Positions 1 through 10,660 of a stretch of DNA of 64,000 nt are shown here, piece after piece. Source of the stretch: Pseudodesulfovibrio sp. S3 (GTDB lineage: Bacteria > Desulfobacterota > Desulfovibrionia > Desulfovibrionales > Desulfovibrionaceae); the NCBI RefSeq assembly GCF_004025585.1, contig NZ_QTZO01000001.1:1-64000 (forward strand). Reading direction: 5' to 3'. Numbering within the stretch: the stretch's first letter is position 1; each line of letters begins with the position of its first letter. The notes beneath the pieces were generated by a model. The model saw only the letters and a list, made by a program, of their open reading frames with translations. It did not search any database and was not told where the DNA came from. A program made the translations under genes and the position numbers.

Positions 1-148
1 GGGGAGGCTTGTGCGGGAGGGGGTCGGGGACGAGAGCCGCTGTTGGATGCCGTTGGCATCCAAGGCGCTCCACTGGATGCGAAAGGCAATCCGCTTTTTC
101 TTTTTCCGAACTCGCCACGCCGTTTTTGAAGCATCCTACAGCGATGGG

Positions 149-392
149 CAATTGGAAGCGGGGCTTAGAGCCTGTTGTGCGCGGCGGAGCGTGGCCCGGA
201 AAGCGTTCGTTCACGAACTTTCTTTCCCGGGCAGTGGAGCCGCGCTACAGGCTCTTGGTCACGATTCCAGGATCACAGCCCAAAAAAGGCGTTTTTGCCT
301 ACTTTTGTCGCCTTGAACAAAAGTAGGGCGCTGTAAGAGCGCAACACTTCATAATGATGACGAGCCTAGCTTCCACCGCGAATGCGCTACGT
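149..392. repeat. Direct repeat, copy 1 (~244 bp)
   Basis: This pairs with 561-803. Both copies start at CAATTGGAA, run through AGAGCCTGT and a GGCGGAG/GGCGAAG block, and then share a nearly identical 3' half from CAGGCTCTTGG to GCGAATGCGCTACGT. That half contains an inverted repeat, CTACTTTTGT with ACAAAAGTAG around a short loop (299-326), followed by GGGCGCTGTAAGAGCGC. The middle of the repeat is more diverged than the ends. No transposase frame is visible, so this may be a non-autonomous or structured intergenic element. Confidence 0.75.
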
Positions 393-560
393 ATCAAACA
401 ATCAACGACACCTCGTACAGAGAACGCGCTTATCACCACCGCGGATGCGCTCTAAATCAAACAATCCTCCAAAACCTATGCTGAAGCCTGCCGTCCCGAA
501 AAACCGAAGAACCTAATCCAACAAAAAAACACCATCCCCATTGCCCCTTACAACGACCGA

Positions 561-803
561 CAATTGGAACCGAAGCTTAGAGCCTGTCTCGGGCGGCGAA
601 GCGCAGCCCGATTGAGTTCACAGGGTGGACAATCGTTTCGGGCAGCAAAAGCCGCCTACAGGCTCTTGGCTTCGGGGCCAGGCTCACAGCCCAAAAAAGG
701 CGTTTTTGCCTACTTTTGTCGCTTCGGACAAAAGTAGGGCGCTGTAAGAGCGCAACACTTCAAAAGGATGACGAGCCTAACTCCCGCCGCGAATGCGCTA
801 CGT
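561..803. repeat. Direct repeat, copy 2 (~243 bp)
   Basis: This is the second copy of the element at 149-392. Its central hairpin is longer: CTACTTTTGTC and GACAAAAGTAG (710-735) pair perfectly over 11 bp around GCTTCG. The segment after it (GGGCGCTGTAAGAGCGCAAC) is identical in both copies. The loop and flanks have changed while the stem is kept, which suggests the structure matters. Confidence 0.75.
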
Positions 804-887
804 CATCAATAAAGAGGCACAACCTATCGTTGGGAGGACGATTAAATGATCACCGCGAATGCGCAAGAAGAGACAAGAAAACCGCGT

Positions 888-1655
888 TTACCGCCTCATT
901 CCGAGATATTTTTCCCAAAGGTTCTTGAATTCAATAGTTGTTTTGAATTTTCTGAGCTCGTTGGAAAACTGTGTCACGAATTTCGCATCCGTATGGTCAC
1001 GGCTGAACACGATATAGAGCCCGTCTTTTTTAATGGTGACGCCGACCTGGGGCCGAAGGTCCGGGGCAGACAGCTTTTCGGCGAGAAACAGGCCGTTGGC
1101 GTACTCGGCCACGGTGGCGTCCAACCGGCCAAGGCTGAGCTTCTTGAAATTGCTGTCGTCGTTGTAGACCTCTTCGACATTGCAATAGGTTTTGATGAAC
1201 TTCCAGAATTCCGGCGTATAACTGTAGCCGAGAACGACTCCGATGGTTTTGCCCTTCAGGTCTTCAAGGCTTTGGATCTGCGTATTGCCTTTTGTCCAGA
1301 TAACCCACTGCGATTCGAAGAGCGGTTCGTCGGGATAGTACAGATAGTCCTCGCGGTCTGAAGTGAAATTGGCGGAAAAGAGTGCTTCGGCTTCACCAAA
1401 CCGGACCATGTCCAAGGCCCGCTTCCAAGGCCGGGATTGAATTTCGACGCGGGTGATGCCCATCCTGTTGTATACGGCTTTTACCAATTCAGCCGACAGG
1501 CCGGTGACGGCATACTGCGTGTTCATCTGGTAGGGGGGCCAGATATCGCACACCAGCTTGACGGACCGCTCGGTCATTACCAGCGGTCGGGCAAGTGCGA
1601 TGCCCGTGATCACTAAGGATGCGAACAGCATCATTGTTGTTTTGGATATCCGCAT
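888..1655 (-). CDS. Periplasmic amino-acid-type solute-binding protein (SBP family 3)
   Basis: A 255-residue protein with a signal peptide (MRISKTTMMLFASLVITGIALA) followed by a bilobed binding-protein fold of the family 3 type. The start WPPYQMN, the hinge-like GKTIGVVLGYSYTPEF and the final FKNLWEKYLG are typical. Such proteins bind amino acids or similar polar solutes in the periplasm. No ABC permease or ATPase gene is adjacent, so it may act alone or feed a distant transporter. The open frame extends upstream to 1859, but the ATG at 1655 is preferred because AGGAGA lies 7 nt before it and the signal peptide starts there. The substrate is not predictable. Confidence 0.8.
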   Translation of the reverse strand: MRISKTTMMLFASLVITGIALARPLVMTERSVKLVCDIWPPYQMNTQYAVTGLSAELVKAVYNRMGITRVEIQSRPWKRALDMVRFGEAEALFSANFTSDREDYLYYPDEPLFESQWVIWTKGNTQIQSLEDLKGKTIGVVLGYSYTPEFWKFIKTYCNVEEVYNDDSNFKKLSLGRLDATVAEYANGLFLAEKLSAPDLRPQVGVTIKKDGLYIVFSRDHTDAKFVTQFSNELRKFKTTIEFKNLWEKYLGMRR

Positions 1656-1774
1656 CAAACTTTCTCCTAGCTTCAATCCAAGGTAGCCCTTTGTTTGAGT
1701 TTTGCAAAGCAACGATGGGGAAAAAGGGTAAGTGTTGTCTTGTTTTCGCAAATTATAAGCCTTTATCAAATGAG

Positions 1775-1806
1775 AAAAGGGAATCGTCCCTTTCGGAAGG
1801 TTCCCT
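1775..1806 (-). terminator. Possible terminator after msrAB
   Basis: Read on the minus strand, AGGGAA and TTCCCT pair around an inner CCTT/AAGG stem and are followed by TTTCTC. The stem is imperfect and the T-run short. It sits 25 nt beyond the msrAB stop, which is the main reason for calling it. Confidence 0.35.
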
Positions 1807-1830
1807 CTTCTGGTAACTGCTTCAAGGCGT

Positions 1831-2946
1831 TTATTTAAATAAATCCAGAAACTTTCCATACCCTCTACTCTTCAGCTCAGCCTTGGGAATGAACCGCATG
1901 GCTGCGGAGTTCATGCAGTACCGCAATCCGGTGGGCGGCGGTCCGTCATTGAAGACGTGTCCCAGGTGGGAGTCTGCATGTCTGCTCCGTATTTCGGTGC
2001 GGGTGGTGAAGAAGCTGCTGTCTTCCTTTTCCACGATGTTGTCCGGGACCAGTGGCCTGGTGAAGCTCGGCCAGCCGGTGCCTGACTTGTACTTGTCCTT
2101 GCTTGAGAAAAGCGGCTCTCCACTCACGATATCCACATAGATACCCTCGGCCTTGTTGTCCCAATACTCGTTCTTGAAGGCAGGTTCGGTGCCTTCGTGT
2201 TGGGTGACCTTGTATTGCAGGGGGGTGAGCGTCGCCTTGAGGGTGGCGTCGTCGGGCTTGACGAATTCGCTGTCAGCCATGGGCAGGGCCGCCCCCCTGG
2301 AGACAACGTTGGCCTCGTCGCCCCAATGTTCCTCCACGAACTTGTCGCGCCCTGAGAAGTAGCGGTAGGTCTTGTACCGCACCGGATTGTGCTTGTAGTA
2401 ATCCTGATGATAGCCCTCGGCCTCATGGAAGGTGGTGTACTTGATGATGGGCGTGATTACGGGCAGGTTGAATCGGTTCGATTCATCCAGGGCCTTCTTG
2501 GACGACTCGGCGATTTCGCGTTGCGCTTCTGAGTGGTAGAAAATGGCGGAAGTATATTGGAATCCGCGGTCGCCAAAGGAACCGCCTTCGTCCGTGGGGT
2601 CGAAGTGCTTCCAATACTGGTCGAGAACCCGTGCATAACTTACCTTGGCAGGGTCGAAATACACCTGCACCGCCTCGCGATGGCCTGTGCTTCCGCTCGA
2701 AACCTGTTCGTAGGAGGGGTTCTCCTCTTCACCGCCCGCATATCCGGACACGACCCTGATCACGCCGGGCAGTTTTTCCATGTCGGATTCCACACACCAG
2801 AAACACCCTCCGGCAATGGTGGCGATTTCAACGTTACTATTGTCAGCCATGGCTTGATCCTCCGAGGATATATTCGCGGTAAACATGATACCCAGCGTCA
2901 ATGCGAAGACGCCGGCTACGATCAAAAATGTTAACTTGCGGGACAT
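1831..2946 (-). CDS. msrAB: Membrane-anchored bifunctional methionine sulfoxide reductase MsrA-MsrB
   Basis: Repairs oxidised methionine in proteins, reducing the S form (MsrA) and the R form (MsrB). The 371-residue protein starts with a hydrophobic signal or anchor (residues 5-24), so it should act outside the cytoplasm. The MsrA domain follows with GGCFWC (Cys48 catalytic, Cys51 close by). The C-terminal MsrB domain has GTGWPSF, the [13 protein letters not shown] block and RYCMNS with the catalytic Cys near 344. The usual MsrB zinc cysteine pairs are not visible. The frame is open to 3099. The ATG at 2946 is chosen over the one at 2952 because GGGG lies 8 nt upstream and the anchor follows. 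No thioredoxin domain is fused, so the reductant partner is unknown. An oxygen-stress role fits an anaerobe. Confidence 0.93.
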   Translation of the reverse strand: MSRKLTFLIVAGVFALTLGIMFTANISSEDQAMADNSNVEIATIAGGCFWCVESDMEKLPGVIRVVSGYAGGEEENPSYEQVSSGSTGHREAVQVYFDPAKVSYARVLDQYWKHFDPTDEGGSFGDRGFQYTSAIFYHSEAQREIAESSKKALDESNRFNLPVITPIIKYTTFHEAEGYHQDYYKHNPVRYKTYRYFSGRDKFVEEHWGDEANVVSRGAALPMADSEFVKPDDATLKATLTPLQYKVTQHEGTEPAFKNEYWDNKAEGIYVDIVSGEPLFSSKDKYKSGTGWPSFTRPLVPDNIVEKEDSSFFTTRTEIRSRHADSHLGHVFNDGPPPTGLRYCMNSAAMRFIPKAELKSRGYGKFLDLFK

Positions 2947-3161
2947 ACGCATCACCCCTGAAAATTGGTAGTAGTAATTATTTTTATCATAAAACAGTGT
3001 AGGCATGGAAAAGCGGCTGTCAATGGTGGATTGGGAAAGGTGTGGTTGCGAACATCCAAAAATGCGATTTTTCCAAAAAATGGTGGATTTTTGGTCCATT
3101 TTGTTGCAGAGGGCATTGCTTCACGACGGCGGCCCGTGCATACTGTCCAGAACAGGCCAGC

Positions 3162-3173
3162 TGGTCGCGACCA
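3162..3173. promoter_or_regulatory. Candidate operator palindrome
   Basis: TGGTCGCGACCA is a perfect 12 bp palindrome, 33 bp before the start codon at 3207, where a repressor could block transcription. No regulator gene is adjacent, so the assignment rests only on symmetry and position. Confidence 0.3.
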
Positions 3174-3206
3174 AATTTCGCATAGAATCATTCTTAAGGA
3201 GATAGC

Positions 3207-3755
<549 letters not shown>

Positions 3756-3777
3756 GACGGCGAGCTCTCTAAAGAAC

Positions 3778-3809
3778 AAAGGCGGTTGGGATATCCCAAC
3801 CGCCTTTTT
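3778..3809 (+). terminator. Intrinsic terminator
   Basis: GGCGGTTGGGAT and ATCCCAACCGCC form a perfect 24 bp palindrome (3781-3804) followed by TTTTTG. It ends the 3207-3755 gene and may also work for the convergent regulator gene ending at 3811, although the T-run on that side is poorer. Confidence 0.85.
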
Positions 3810-3810
3810 G

Positions 3811-5391
3811 TTATGCTTCCAGCGACTTTTTTGATCTCCGCTTTGATTGCGAAAACTTTTTCACGTCGATGTTGTATTTCTTCACCTTGTAGTTGACGAT
3901 CCGGTACGAGACGCGCAGGTCGCGGGCGGATTGCAGCATGTTGCCGCCGGTCTTCTTCAGGGAGTCCACGAGCAATTCCTGCTCGAATTTTGCCACGGCC
4001 TCGCCAAAGGAGAGATTGGTGCCGGTGGCAGAACTCTCTGCGGACTGGAGGGTGGGCGGCAGGTGGTAGGTGCGGATGACCTGCTCCTCGCAGAGCAGGA
4101 CCGCACGTTCCATGCAGTTCTTCAGCTCGCGCACGTTGCCGGGCCAGTGGTACATGACCAGCAGTTCGATGGCGGGCGTGGAGATGCGCTTGACTTCCTT
4201 GCCGTACTCTTCGGTGAAGTCGGCAAGGAAATGCTCCGCCAGCGGCAGAATATCTTCGCGCCGTTCTCTCACGGGCGGGATGAAGATGGGGAAGACGTTG
4301 ATGCGGTAATAGAGGTCTTCGCGGAACAAACCCTTTTCCAGCAGCTCTTCAAGGGGCTGGTGGGTGGCGCAGATGAGACGCACGTCAACGGTGATGGTCT
4401 GTTCGGACCCGACCCGCTGGATTTCCTTTTCCTGAATGGCCCGCAATACCTTGGCCTGGGCATCCAGCGACAACTCGCCGATCTCATCAAGGAACAGGGT
4501 GCCCTGGTCCGCCACTTCGAACAGGCCGCGCTTGGTCTGGAAGGCCCCGGTGAATGCGCCCTTCTGATGGCCGAACAGCTCGGACTCGATGAGCTCCGAG
4601 GGCAGGGCCGCGCAGTTGAGCTTGATCAGGGGCTTGTCGGCGCGGGGGCTGGACTGGTGGATGGCTTCGGCCAGAAGCTCCTTGCCGGTGCCTGATTCGC
4701 CTCGCAGCAGCGCGGTGGCCCGGCTGGGCGCCACCTGGCTGGACTGGCGCAGCACCAGACGCATGGCCTTGGATGCCGCCACGAAATCCTTGGGTGGCGT
4801 GGTCTCGGTGCTGCTGCCCATGAGGCCTTGGGAAAGCAGGTGGTTCTGTGTGGCCATTTCCTCCTGCAGCTGGGCCACGTGCCCGGCGATGATGCCTGCG
4901 ACCACTTCAAGGAACTGGCGGTGGGCTTCCATGTCGTCGGCCGGAATGAGCGGCACGTCGACGGAAAGTGCACCGATGACCTCGGCATCGTCGGAGCGCA
5001 GGTTTATGACCGGCACGCAGATGAAGCCGAGCTTCTTCAGTTCTTCCTGGCTGCGGCCAAAGGCCTTGTTCAGGAACTCGGGATCGTCGGACATGCGCGG
5101 GACGCTGATGGATTGGCCTGAGTCGAAAACGCGGCCGATGATGCCGCGCCCCGGGGAATAGGTGACGTCGTCCGCCTGGGCGGGGCTGTAGGTCAGCGAG
5201 AGCTTCAGGTTTTCGGTCTTGGGGTCCATGATGACCATGAACGCCCGAACGTATTCCATGTCCAGGGCCAGGGTTTTCAAGAGCGCGTTGAGGGATTCCT
5301 CAAGCGGAGTGTCCTTGATCAGGGTCTCTTGAATGGTCTTCAGCGTATGTAGATAGCTGAGATCGGAGTGGTCCTGTGTGTTGGTTGCCAT
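3811..5391 (-). CDS. Sigma-54-dependent transcriptional activator with GAF domain (NifA-like)
   Basis: A 526-residue enhancer-binding protein. It has an N-terminal GAF sensor (about 20-170), a central AAA+ ATPase with Walker A GESGTGKE near 230 and the sigma54-contacting GAFTGA loop, and a C-terminal Fis-type helix-turn-helix (about 475-510) ending in a basic tail. The layout matches NifA-type activators, which open promoters held by RNA polymerase-sigma54. It begins 11 nt after iorB on the same strand and is probably cotranscribed with iorA-iorB. It could control those genes or others. The GAF ligand is unknown. I could not find a convincing -24/-12 site before iorA. Confidence 0.92.
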   Translation of the reverse strand: MATNTQDHSDLSYLHTLKTIQETLIKDTPLEESLNALLKTLALDMEYVRAFMVIMDPKTENLKLSLTYSPAQADDVTYSPGRGIIGRVFDSGQSISVPRMSDDPEFLNKAFGRSQEELKKLGFICVPVINLRSDDAEVIGALSVDVPLIPADDMEAHRQFLEVVAGIIAGHVAQLQEEMATQNHLLSQGLMGSSTETTPPKDFVAASKAMRLVLRQSSQVAPSRATALLRGESGTGKELLAEAIHQSSPRADKPLIKLNCAALPSELIESELFGHQKGAFTGAFQTKRGLFEVADQGTLFLDEIGELSLDAQAKVLRAIQEKEIQRVGSEQTITVDVRLICATHQPLEELLEKGLFREDLYYRINVFPIFIPPVRERREDILPLAEHFLADFTEEYGKEVKRISTPAIELLVMYHWPGNVRELKNCMERAVLLCEEQVIRTYHLPPTLQSAESSATGTNLSFGEAVAKFEQELLVDSLKKTGGNMLQSARDLRVSYRIVNYKVKKYNIDVKKFSQSKRRSKKSLEA

Positions 5392-5402
5392 TATGCTTTT
5401 CT

Positions 5403-5999
5403 CTAGGCGTTCAATGCGGCTACGCCCAGCTCCAGGGCTTTGAGGTTTACGGCTTGAAGCTTGGCCGGAAGGTTTGCCTTGATGGCGGCTTCCAGGGCTT
5501 CAGGGCCAAAGGGCAGGTCGCCGGCTGCGCATACTGCGCCGAGCATGGCCACGTTGCCGGATTGCACGGCACCGGCCTGAAGGCCGATGGACTGGTTGGC
5601 CATGTAGTAAGCCTTGTCCGTACAAGCGGAAACGGCTTTCTTGATGTCGTCTATGGTCGGGCAGGTCTGTTTGCCCATAGCCACCGAAAGGGGCGGCATG
5701 AACTCGATGGATGAGACCACCAGCCCGCCCTTTTTCAGGTAGGGCAGGGCTCGCATGGTTTCCATGGGTTCGAATCCGATCAGGATATCGGCCTCGCCGA
5801 TGCCGAGTTTGGGGGATTTGCAGCCGATGAGCACGGTCGATTCGACCACGCCGCCGCGCTGGGCCATGCCGTGGATTTCGCCGGAAGTGACGGGCAGTCC
5901 CTGGCTGAGCACGGTCTGGGCAAGCAGGGTGGTGGCGGTCAGGGTGCCCTGGCCGCCCACACCGGTCATGAATATGCGTATTTTCTTGGTGTCGCTCAT
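5403..5999 (-). CDS. iorB: Indolepyruvate:ferredoxin oxidoreductase, beta subunit
   Basis: A 198-residue subunit of the enzyme that oxidatively decarboxylates aryl pyruvates (from aromatic amino acids) to aryl-acetyl-CoA with ferredoxin as acceptor. The family signature GVGGQGTLTATTLLAQ is at the N-terminus, followed by GEIHGMAQRGG, as in the gamma-type domain of 2-oxoacid oxidoreductases. The open frame extends to 6038, inside iorA. The ATG at 5999 is preferred because it follows the iorA stop by 2 nt and has GAGAGG upstream. It forms an operon with iorA and the sigma54 activator. Confidence 0.93.
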   Translation of the reverse strand: MSDTKKIRIFMTGVGGQGTLTATTLLAQTVLSQGLPVTSGEIHGMAQRGGVVESTVLIGCKSPKLGIGEADILIGFEPMETMRALPYLKKGGLVVSSIEFMPPLSVAMGKQTCPTIDDIKKAVSACTDKAYYMANQSIGLQAGAVQSGNVAMLGAVCAAGDLPFGPEALEAAIKANLPAKLQAVNLKALELGVAALNA

Positions 6000-6001
6000 G
6001 A

Positions 6002-7837
6002 TTAGCTGCCTCTCTTCTTGGCTTTGATATGTCCGCAAACCTGCAGGCAGAGCATGCAGCCGTTACACAGGATGGGGTTGACTGCGGCCTTGCCGCCTTC
6101 CTTGTACATGGCGGGGCAGGCCAAACGGTCCAGGCATTCGAAACGGCCGGTGCAGGATTCGGCGACATACGCCACCTGCGGAGCCACTGTCTTGTAGACG
6201 CGGCGGGTGAAGAGGGGACACGGTTCCTTGGCGATGAGCACGCGCACGCCGGACAATGCCTTGAGTTCCTCGAAGGCGGCCAGGGTCTTCTTCTGGTTGA
6301 ACGGATTGACGGTGCGCACTTCGGTGACGCCCAGGCCGCGCACGGCGGACTCGATGTCCAGGGGATGGTCGTTGTCGCCGATCACGGTCTTGTCAACGCC
6401 GGGGTTCGGCTGGTGGCCGGTCATGGCCGTGGTCCGGTTGTCCAGGACCACGATCAGGATGTCGTGCGAGTTGAAGACCGCATTGGCCACGCCGGTCAGG
6501 CCGGAATGGAAGAAGGTGGAATCGCCGATGAAGGCGACCACGGTCTGGCCGGAAGCCCGGGCCACGCCGCCGCCTGCGGAGATGGAAGACCCCATGCAGA
6601 TCAGGAAGTCCGCCGCCTGGAGCGGGGGCAGGATGCCGAGGGTGTAGCAGCCGATGTCGGAAGAATAGACGGCGTCGTCGCCAAAGACCTTCTTGGCGGC
6701 GAAGTAGGTGCCGCGATGGGGGCAGCCCGCGCACAGGTTCGGCGGACGCATGGGCAGTTCGGGCAGGGTACATTCGCAGGCCGGAACCGGGGCTTCGCCC
6801 ATGGCCTCACGAATGATGTTCTCCACCATGGTTACGCTGAATTCGCCGTTGCGGGGCAGAACGTCCTTGCCGGATATCTTCAGGGAAAGGCCGTTCTTCT
6901 GGGCCAGAATGCGCAGATCGTTTTCGACCACGGGCTCAAGTTCTTCCACCACCAGCACCTCTTTCACGGACTTGAGGAAGTCCAGGCACTTGTTTTCGGG
7001 CAGGGGGTATGAGAAGCCGAGTTCAAGGACGCTTACCCTGTCGGACAATCCTGCGTTTTCCAGGGCATCGGCCACGTAGGCGCGGGAGATGCCGGAACAG
7101 ACGATGCCGTATTCTCCGGACCCGGTGACAAAGTTGTATTGTGAGTTTTCGGCTTCTTCGCGCAGGGCTTCCATGCGTTCCATGAGGGCAAGGTGCATGG
7201 GCCGGGAGAATGCCGGGATGGGAACGAATTTGGACGGGTTGCGTTTGAACCCTTCGGCCTTGCCCGGATCGGGGGCGGGGCCGAATTTCACGGCGCCGCG
7301 CAGGTGGTTGACGCGAGTGGTGGTCCGCAGCAGGAGCGGCGAATTATGTTTCTTGGACAGGAGCAGCCCGTCGCGGGTCATGTCCTTGGCCTCCTGGGCC
7401 GAGGCGGGTTCCAGCACGGGCATGCCCGCGATGCGGGCGTAGATGCGGTTATCCTGCTCGTTCTGGCTGGAGTGGCAGCCGGGGTCGTCGGCGGACAGCA
7501 ATACCAGACCGCCGGGCGCGCCGATGTAGCACAAGGTCAGGAGCGGATCGGCAGCCACGTTCACGCCTACGTGTTTCATGGTGCACAGGGTCAGGGCTCC
7601 GGCCAGGGTCGCGCCGCCTGCCACTTCCAGGGCGACTTTTTCGTTGACGGAATATTCGAAGTAGTATTTGCCTTCGGGCGAAATGCGATAGAACGTGTCG
7701 GGCACTTCGCTTGAAGGGGTTCCGGGATAGCAGGAAACCACCTGAACACCCGCCTCAATGGCGCCGCGAACGATGGCTTCGTTGCCGAGCAGCAGATGGG
7801 TGTCGCCGGGGGTGTCACCCAAGAGCGGATTTGCCAT
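6002..7837 (-). CDS. iorA: Indolepyruvate:ferredoxin oxidoreductase, alpha subunit
   Basis: A 611-residue catalytic subunit. The N-terminal half carries the 2-oxoacid oxidoreductase fold (CYPGTPSSEVPDTF, EYSVNEKVALEVAGGA). The middle has CAGCPHRGTYFA and the thiamine diphosphate site GDSTFFHSGLTGVANAVFN. The C-terminus has cysteine clusters for iron-sulfur centres (CLDRLACPAMY and CNGCMLCLQVCGHIKAKKRG). Length and order are normal for IorA. GGAGAGG precedes the ATG. Together with iorB it would ferment or synthesise aromatic amino acids via aryl-CoA. It lies 76 nt after the TPR-like gene on the same strand. Confidence 0.95.
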   Translation of the reverse strand: MANPLLGDTPGDTHLLLGNEAIVRGAIEAGVQVVSCYPGTPSSEVPDTFYRISPEGKYYFEYSVNEKVALEVAGGATLAGALTLCTMKHVGVNVAADPLLTLCYIGAPGGLVLLSADDPGCHSSQNEQDNRIYARIAGMPVLEPASAQEAKDMTRDGLLLSKKHNSPLLLRTTTRVNHLRGAVKFGPAPDPGKAEGFKRNPSKFVPIPAFSRPMHLALMERMEALREEAENSQYNFVTGSGEYGIVCSGISRAYVADALENAGLSDRVSVLELGFSYPLPENKCLDFLKSVKEVLVVEELEPVVENDLRILAQKNGLSLKISGKDVLPRNGEFSVTMVENIIREAMGEAPVPACECTLPELPMRPPNLCAGCPHRGTYFAAKKVFGDDAVYSSDIGCYTLGILPPLQAADFLICMGSSISAGGGVARASGQTVVAFIGDSTFFHSGLTGVANAVFNSHDILIVVLDNRTTAMTGHQPNPGVDKTVIGDNDHPLDIESAVRGLGVTEVRTVNPFNQKKTLAAFEELKALSGVRVLIAKEPCPLFTRRVYKTVAPQVAYVAESCTGRFECLDRLACPAMYKEGGKAAVNPILCNGCMLCLQVCGHIKAKKRGS

Positions 7838-7913
7838 AATGCCTCTCCAGTGGCCATCCCGAGGGTAGTTCCAGGGCAGCCTTTTGTTTCATTATATTAA
7901 TATTTCGATGTGA

Positions 7914-8567
7914 CTATTCGGTTTCCAGTTGGGAAATTTTGTACTCGATGAAAGGTTTGTCGCTGATCGTGTTTTCGTTGAGCTTCTTGTAAGCGGACAG
8001 CGCTTCTTTCTTGTCTCCGGCAGCTTCGGCGGTCAGGGCCAATTGGCGGTAGACGGGCACGGTGTAGGCGGCCGAGGCGATGCCCACCAGTTCCTTCATT
8101 TCGGTCAGGGCGTCCGAAGCCTTGTCTCCGAGGAGCAGGGATTTGGCCTTGCCCATCCGGGCCACGAACTGCATCTCGCCTTCGGTGTTGCCTGCCATGG
8201 CTTCCCAGTAGGTCGCGGCTTTGGCGTAATCGCCCTGAGCCATGCACGCCTTGGCCACTTCCAGCGTCACAGCGGGTTTGACCGAGTCCGGCACCTCGGA
8301 AAGCAGTCCTTCGAGCCGGGCGATCTGGTCCGGTCCGGAGGTCTCGGTCAGGATGGCGCCGAGTTCGGCCTGGGCCGAAGCCATGGCCTTGGAGGTGTAC
8401 GCGTTGAAACCTGCGTAAACGGCGGTCACGGCCAGAATGGCGCAGACACCGATGATGACCTGCTTGCGGTATTTGAATGCGGCCTCAAGGATGGGGTGCA
8501 GGGATTCCGGGGTGTGGGACTCGATGTCTGCGAGCACATCGGGTTGAGCGGTCTTGGTTTCAGCCAT
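7914..8567 (-). CDS. Membrane-anchored tetratricopeptide-like protein
   Basis: A 217-residue protein. A cytoplasmic N-terminus of about 34 residues is followed by one membrane segment (about 36-56, VIIGVCAILAVTAVYAGF) and then an alpha-helical region with TPR-like repeats (YAKAATYWEAMAG, ASDALTEMKELVG, KKEALSAYKKLNE). The layout resembles YfgM-type ancillary proteins that sit in the inner membrane with the repeats in the periplasm, but sequence identity to YfgM cannot be judged here. GGAGG lies 12 nt before the ATG, longer than usual. Its function is not known. Confidence 0.75.
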   Translation of the reverse strand: MAETKTAQPDVLADIESHTPESLHPILEAAFKYRKQVIIGVCAILAVTAVYAGFNAYTSKAMASAQAELGAILTETSGPDQIARLEGLLSEVPDSVKPAVTLEVAKACMAQGDYAKAATYWEAMAGNTEGEMQFVARMGKAKSLLLGDKASDALTEMKELVGIASAAYTVPVYRQLALTAEAAGDKKEALSAYKKLNENTISDKPFIEYKISQLETE

Positions 8568-8903
8568 GGGTTTTTCATGCCTCCATGAAGGTGAATTTCG
8601 TGTGTGTTCGTCCGGGAAGCAAGGCCCGGCAACGCAGAGGGCTTGATAAGCAAAATTGTAAAAAAGGTCAAAGCCTATTTTGGAAAGAAGGCCGAAAATC
8701 GGGTAAAACTCCCCTTGTTTTCATGAGTATTCTTTATGATATTACAAAAAATGTAAAATGAATGGAATTCTGTTGTCCATAGTGTATGTCCGGTCATTCC
8801 CGGGGGAATTGACTTTATCCCCCGGCGGAGGTTAGCAAAAAGGACGTGCCGGGGATGGAATTTTATTCGGCCTCCAGTTGATGACAATATTGTAGGAGTG
8901 GGT
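8568..8903. other. Divergent intergenic region upstream of proA
   Basis: These 336 bp separate two divergent genes and are A+T-rich in the middle (8650-8770). They should hold promoters in both directions. TTGACT at 8809-8814 is a possible -35 for proA, with TTAGCA 17 bp later. CCGGGGG (8800-8806) and CCCCCGG (8819-8825) could form a 7 bp hairpin around that -35. No gene or RNA is recognisable. Confidence 0.35.
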
Positions 8904-10163
<1,260 letters not shown>

Positions 10164-10191
10164 CCAGCGTCACATTGAAGTGATCACGACA

Positions 10192-10215
10192 GGCCGTCCC
10201 TTGGGGCGGCCTTTT
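10192..10215 (+). terminator. Terminator after proA
   Basis: GGCCGTCCC and GGGGCGGCC pair around TT with one bulge on each side and are followed by TTTTG. It separates proA from the small exported-protein gene that starts at 10263. Confidence 0.65.
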
Positions 10216-10262
10216 GCTTGGGGCGTGGAATTGGGGTAGGAAAGAGCAACAGTGAGAAGATC

Positions 10263-10604
10263 ATGAGAAAAATATTATTGTTCACCCTTTGCCTGTTGTT
10301 GCTTGCGACCTCGGCATTTGCCCGGGACGGCAGGATATTCGGGGTGGTGACCGATGGTGACGGCCGTCCTGTGGCCGGGGCCAGGCTGGAGTGCGTCCGG
10401 GAGATATCTCAATACAGGGTGGTCACCTTCACCACCGCAGACGGGAATTTCGCTTTCAATGCCGTGCCGCCTGGGATCTATTTTGTGAGCGCAACCCTGA
10501 AGGGCGTGGTTCTGGGCGAGCAGCGGGTGGAGTTCATGCTGCCGACAGGCCGGAAAGCGGATTTCATCGTTGACGCCGATTTGGTGGATTCGGTGAGCCA
10601 GTGA
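10263..10604 (+). CDS. Small exported protein with carboxypeptidase-regulatory-like domain
   Basis: A 113-residue protein with a clear signal peptide (MRKILLFTLCLLLLATSAFA) and one beta-sandwich domain of the carboxypeptidase regulatory-like type: GVVTDGDGRPVAGARLEC, then TTADGNFAFNAVPPGIYFVSATL. Such domains usually act as binding or structural modules in the cell envelope. Here the domain is the whole mature protein, with no catalytic part attached. The ATG at 10263 is chosen over the upstream GTG-type start because the signal peptide begins there. It lies between proA and nadD on the same strand. Function unknown. Confidence 0.8.
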   Translation: MRKILLFTLCLLLLATSAFARDGRIFGVVTDGDGRPVAGARLECVREISQYRVVTFTTADGNFAFNAVPPGIYFVSATLKGVVLGEQRVEFMLPTGRKADFIVDADLVDSVSQ

Positions 10605-10660
10605 TATCTTGTGTCCTGGTGTAAACAGGGTTAACCTCAAGGATATCAAGGAGCTTGTCA

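Larger units (their letters stand above)
1..887. other. Gene-free region with duplicated intergenic sequence
   Basis: I find no convincing gene here. The short open frames (about 9-326, 11-316 and 716-928) lie inside repeated non-coding sequence, have no plausible ribosome sites and resemble no protein family. The region carries two copies of a ~243 bp direct repeat. A short motif close to CACCGCGAATGCGC occurs four times, near 374, 436, 784 and 851. The last copy lies just downstream of the stop codon of the minus-strand gene ending at 888. Confidence 0.6.

Noticed and set aside
9-326. Open frames over the left-edge repeats
   Set aside because: They lie inside duplicated non-coding sequence, overlap each other in different frames and have no ribosome site or family resemblance.
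7838-7913. Sigma54 promoter before iorA
   Set aside because: TGGAACTACCCTCGG on the minus strand lacks the required GG/GC spacing and TTGC element.
8426-8671. ATG near 8579 in another frame upstream of the TPR-like gene
   Set aside because: It has a good ribosome-site distance but its product is a Ser/Pro/Arg-rich shadow. The in-frame ATG at 8567 leads into the anchored protein.
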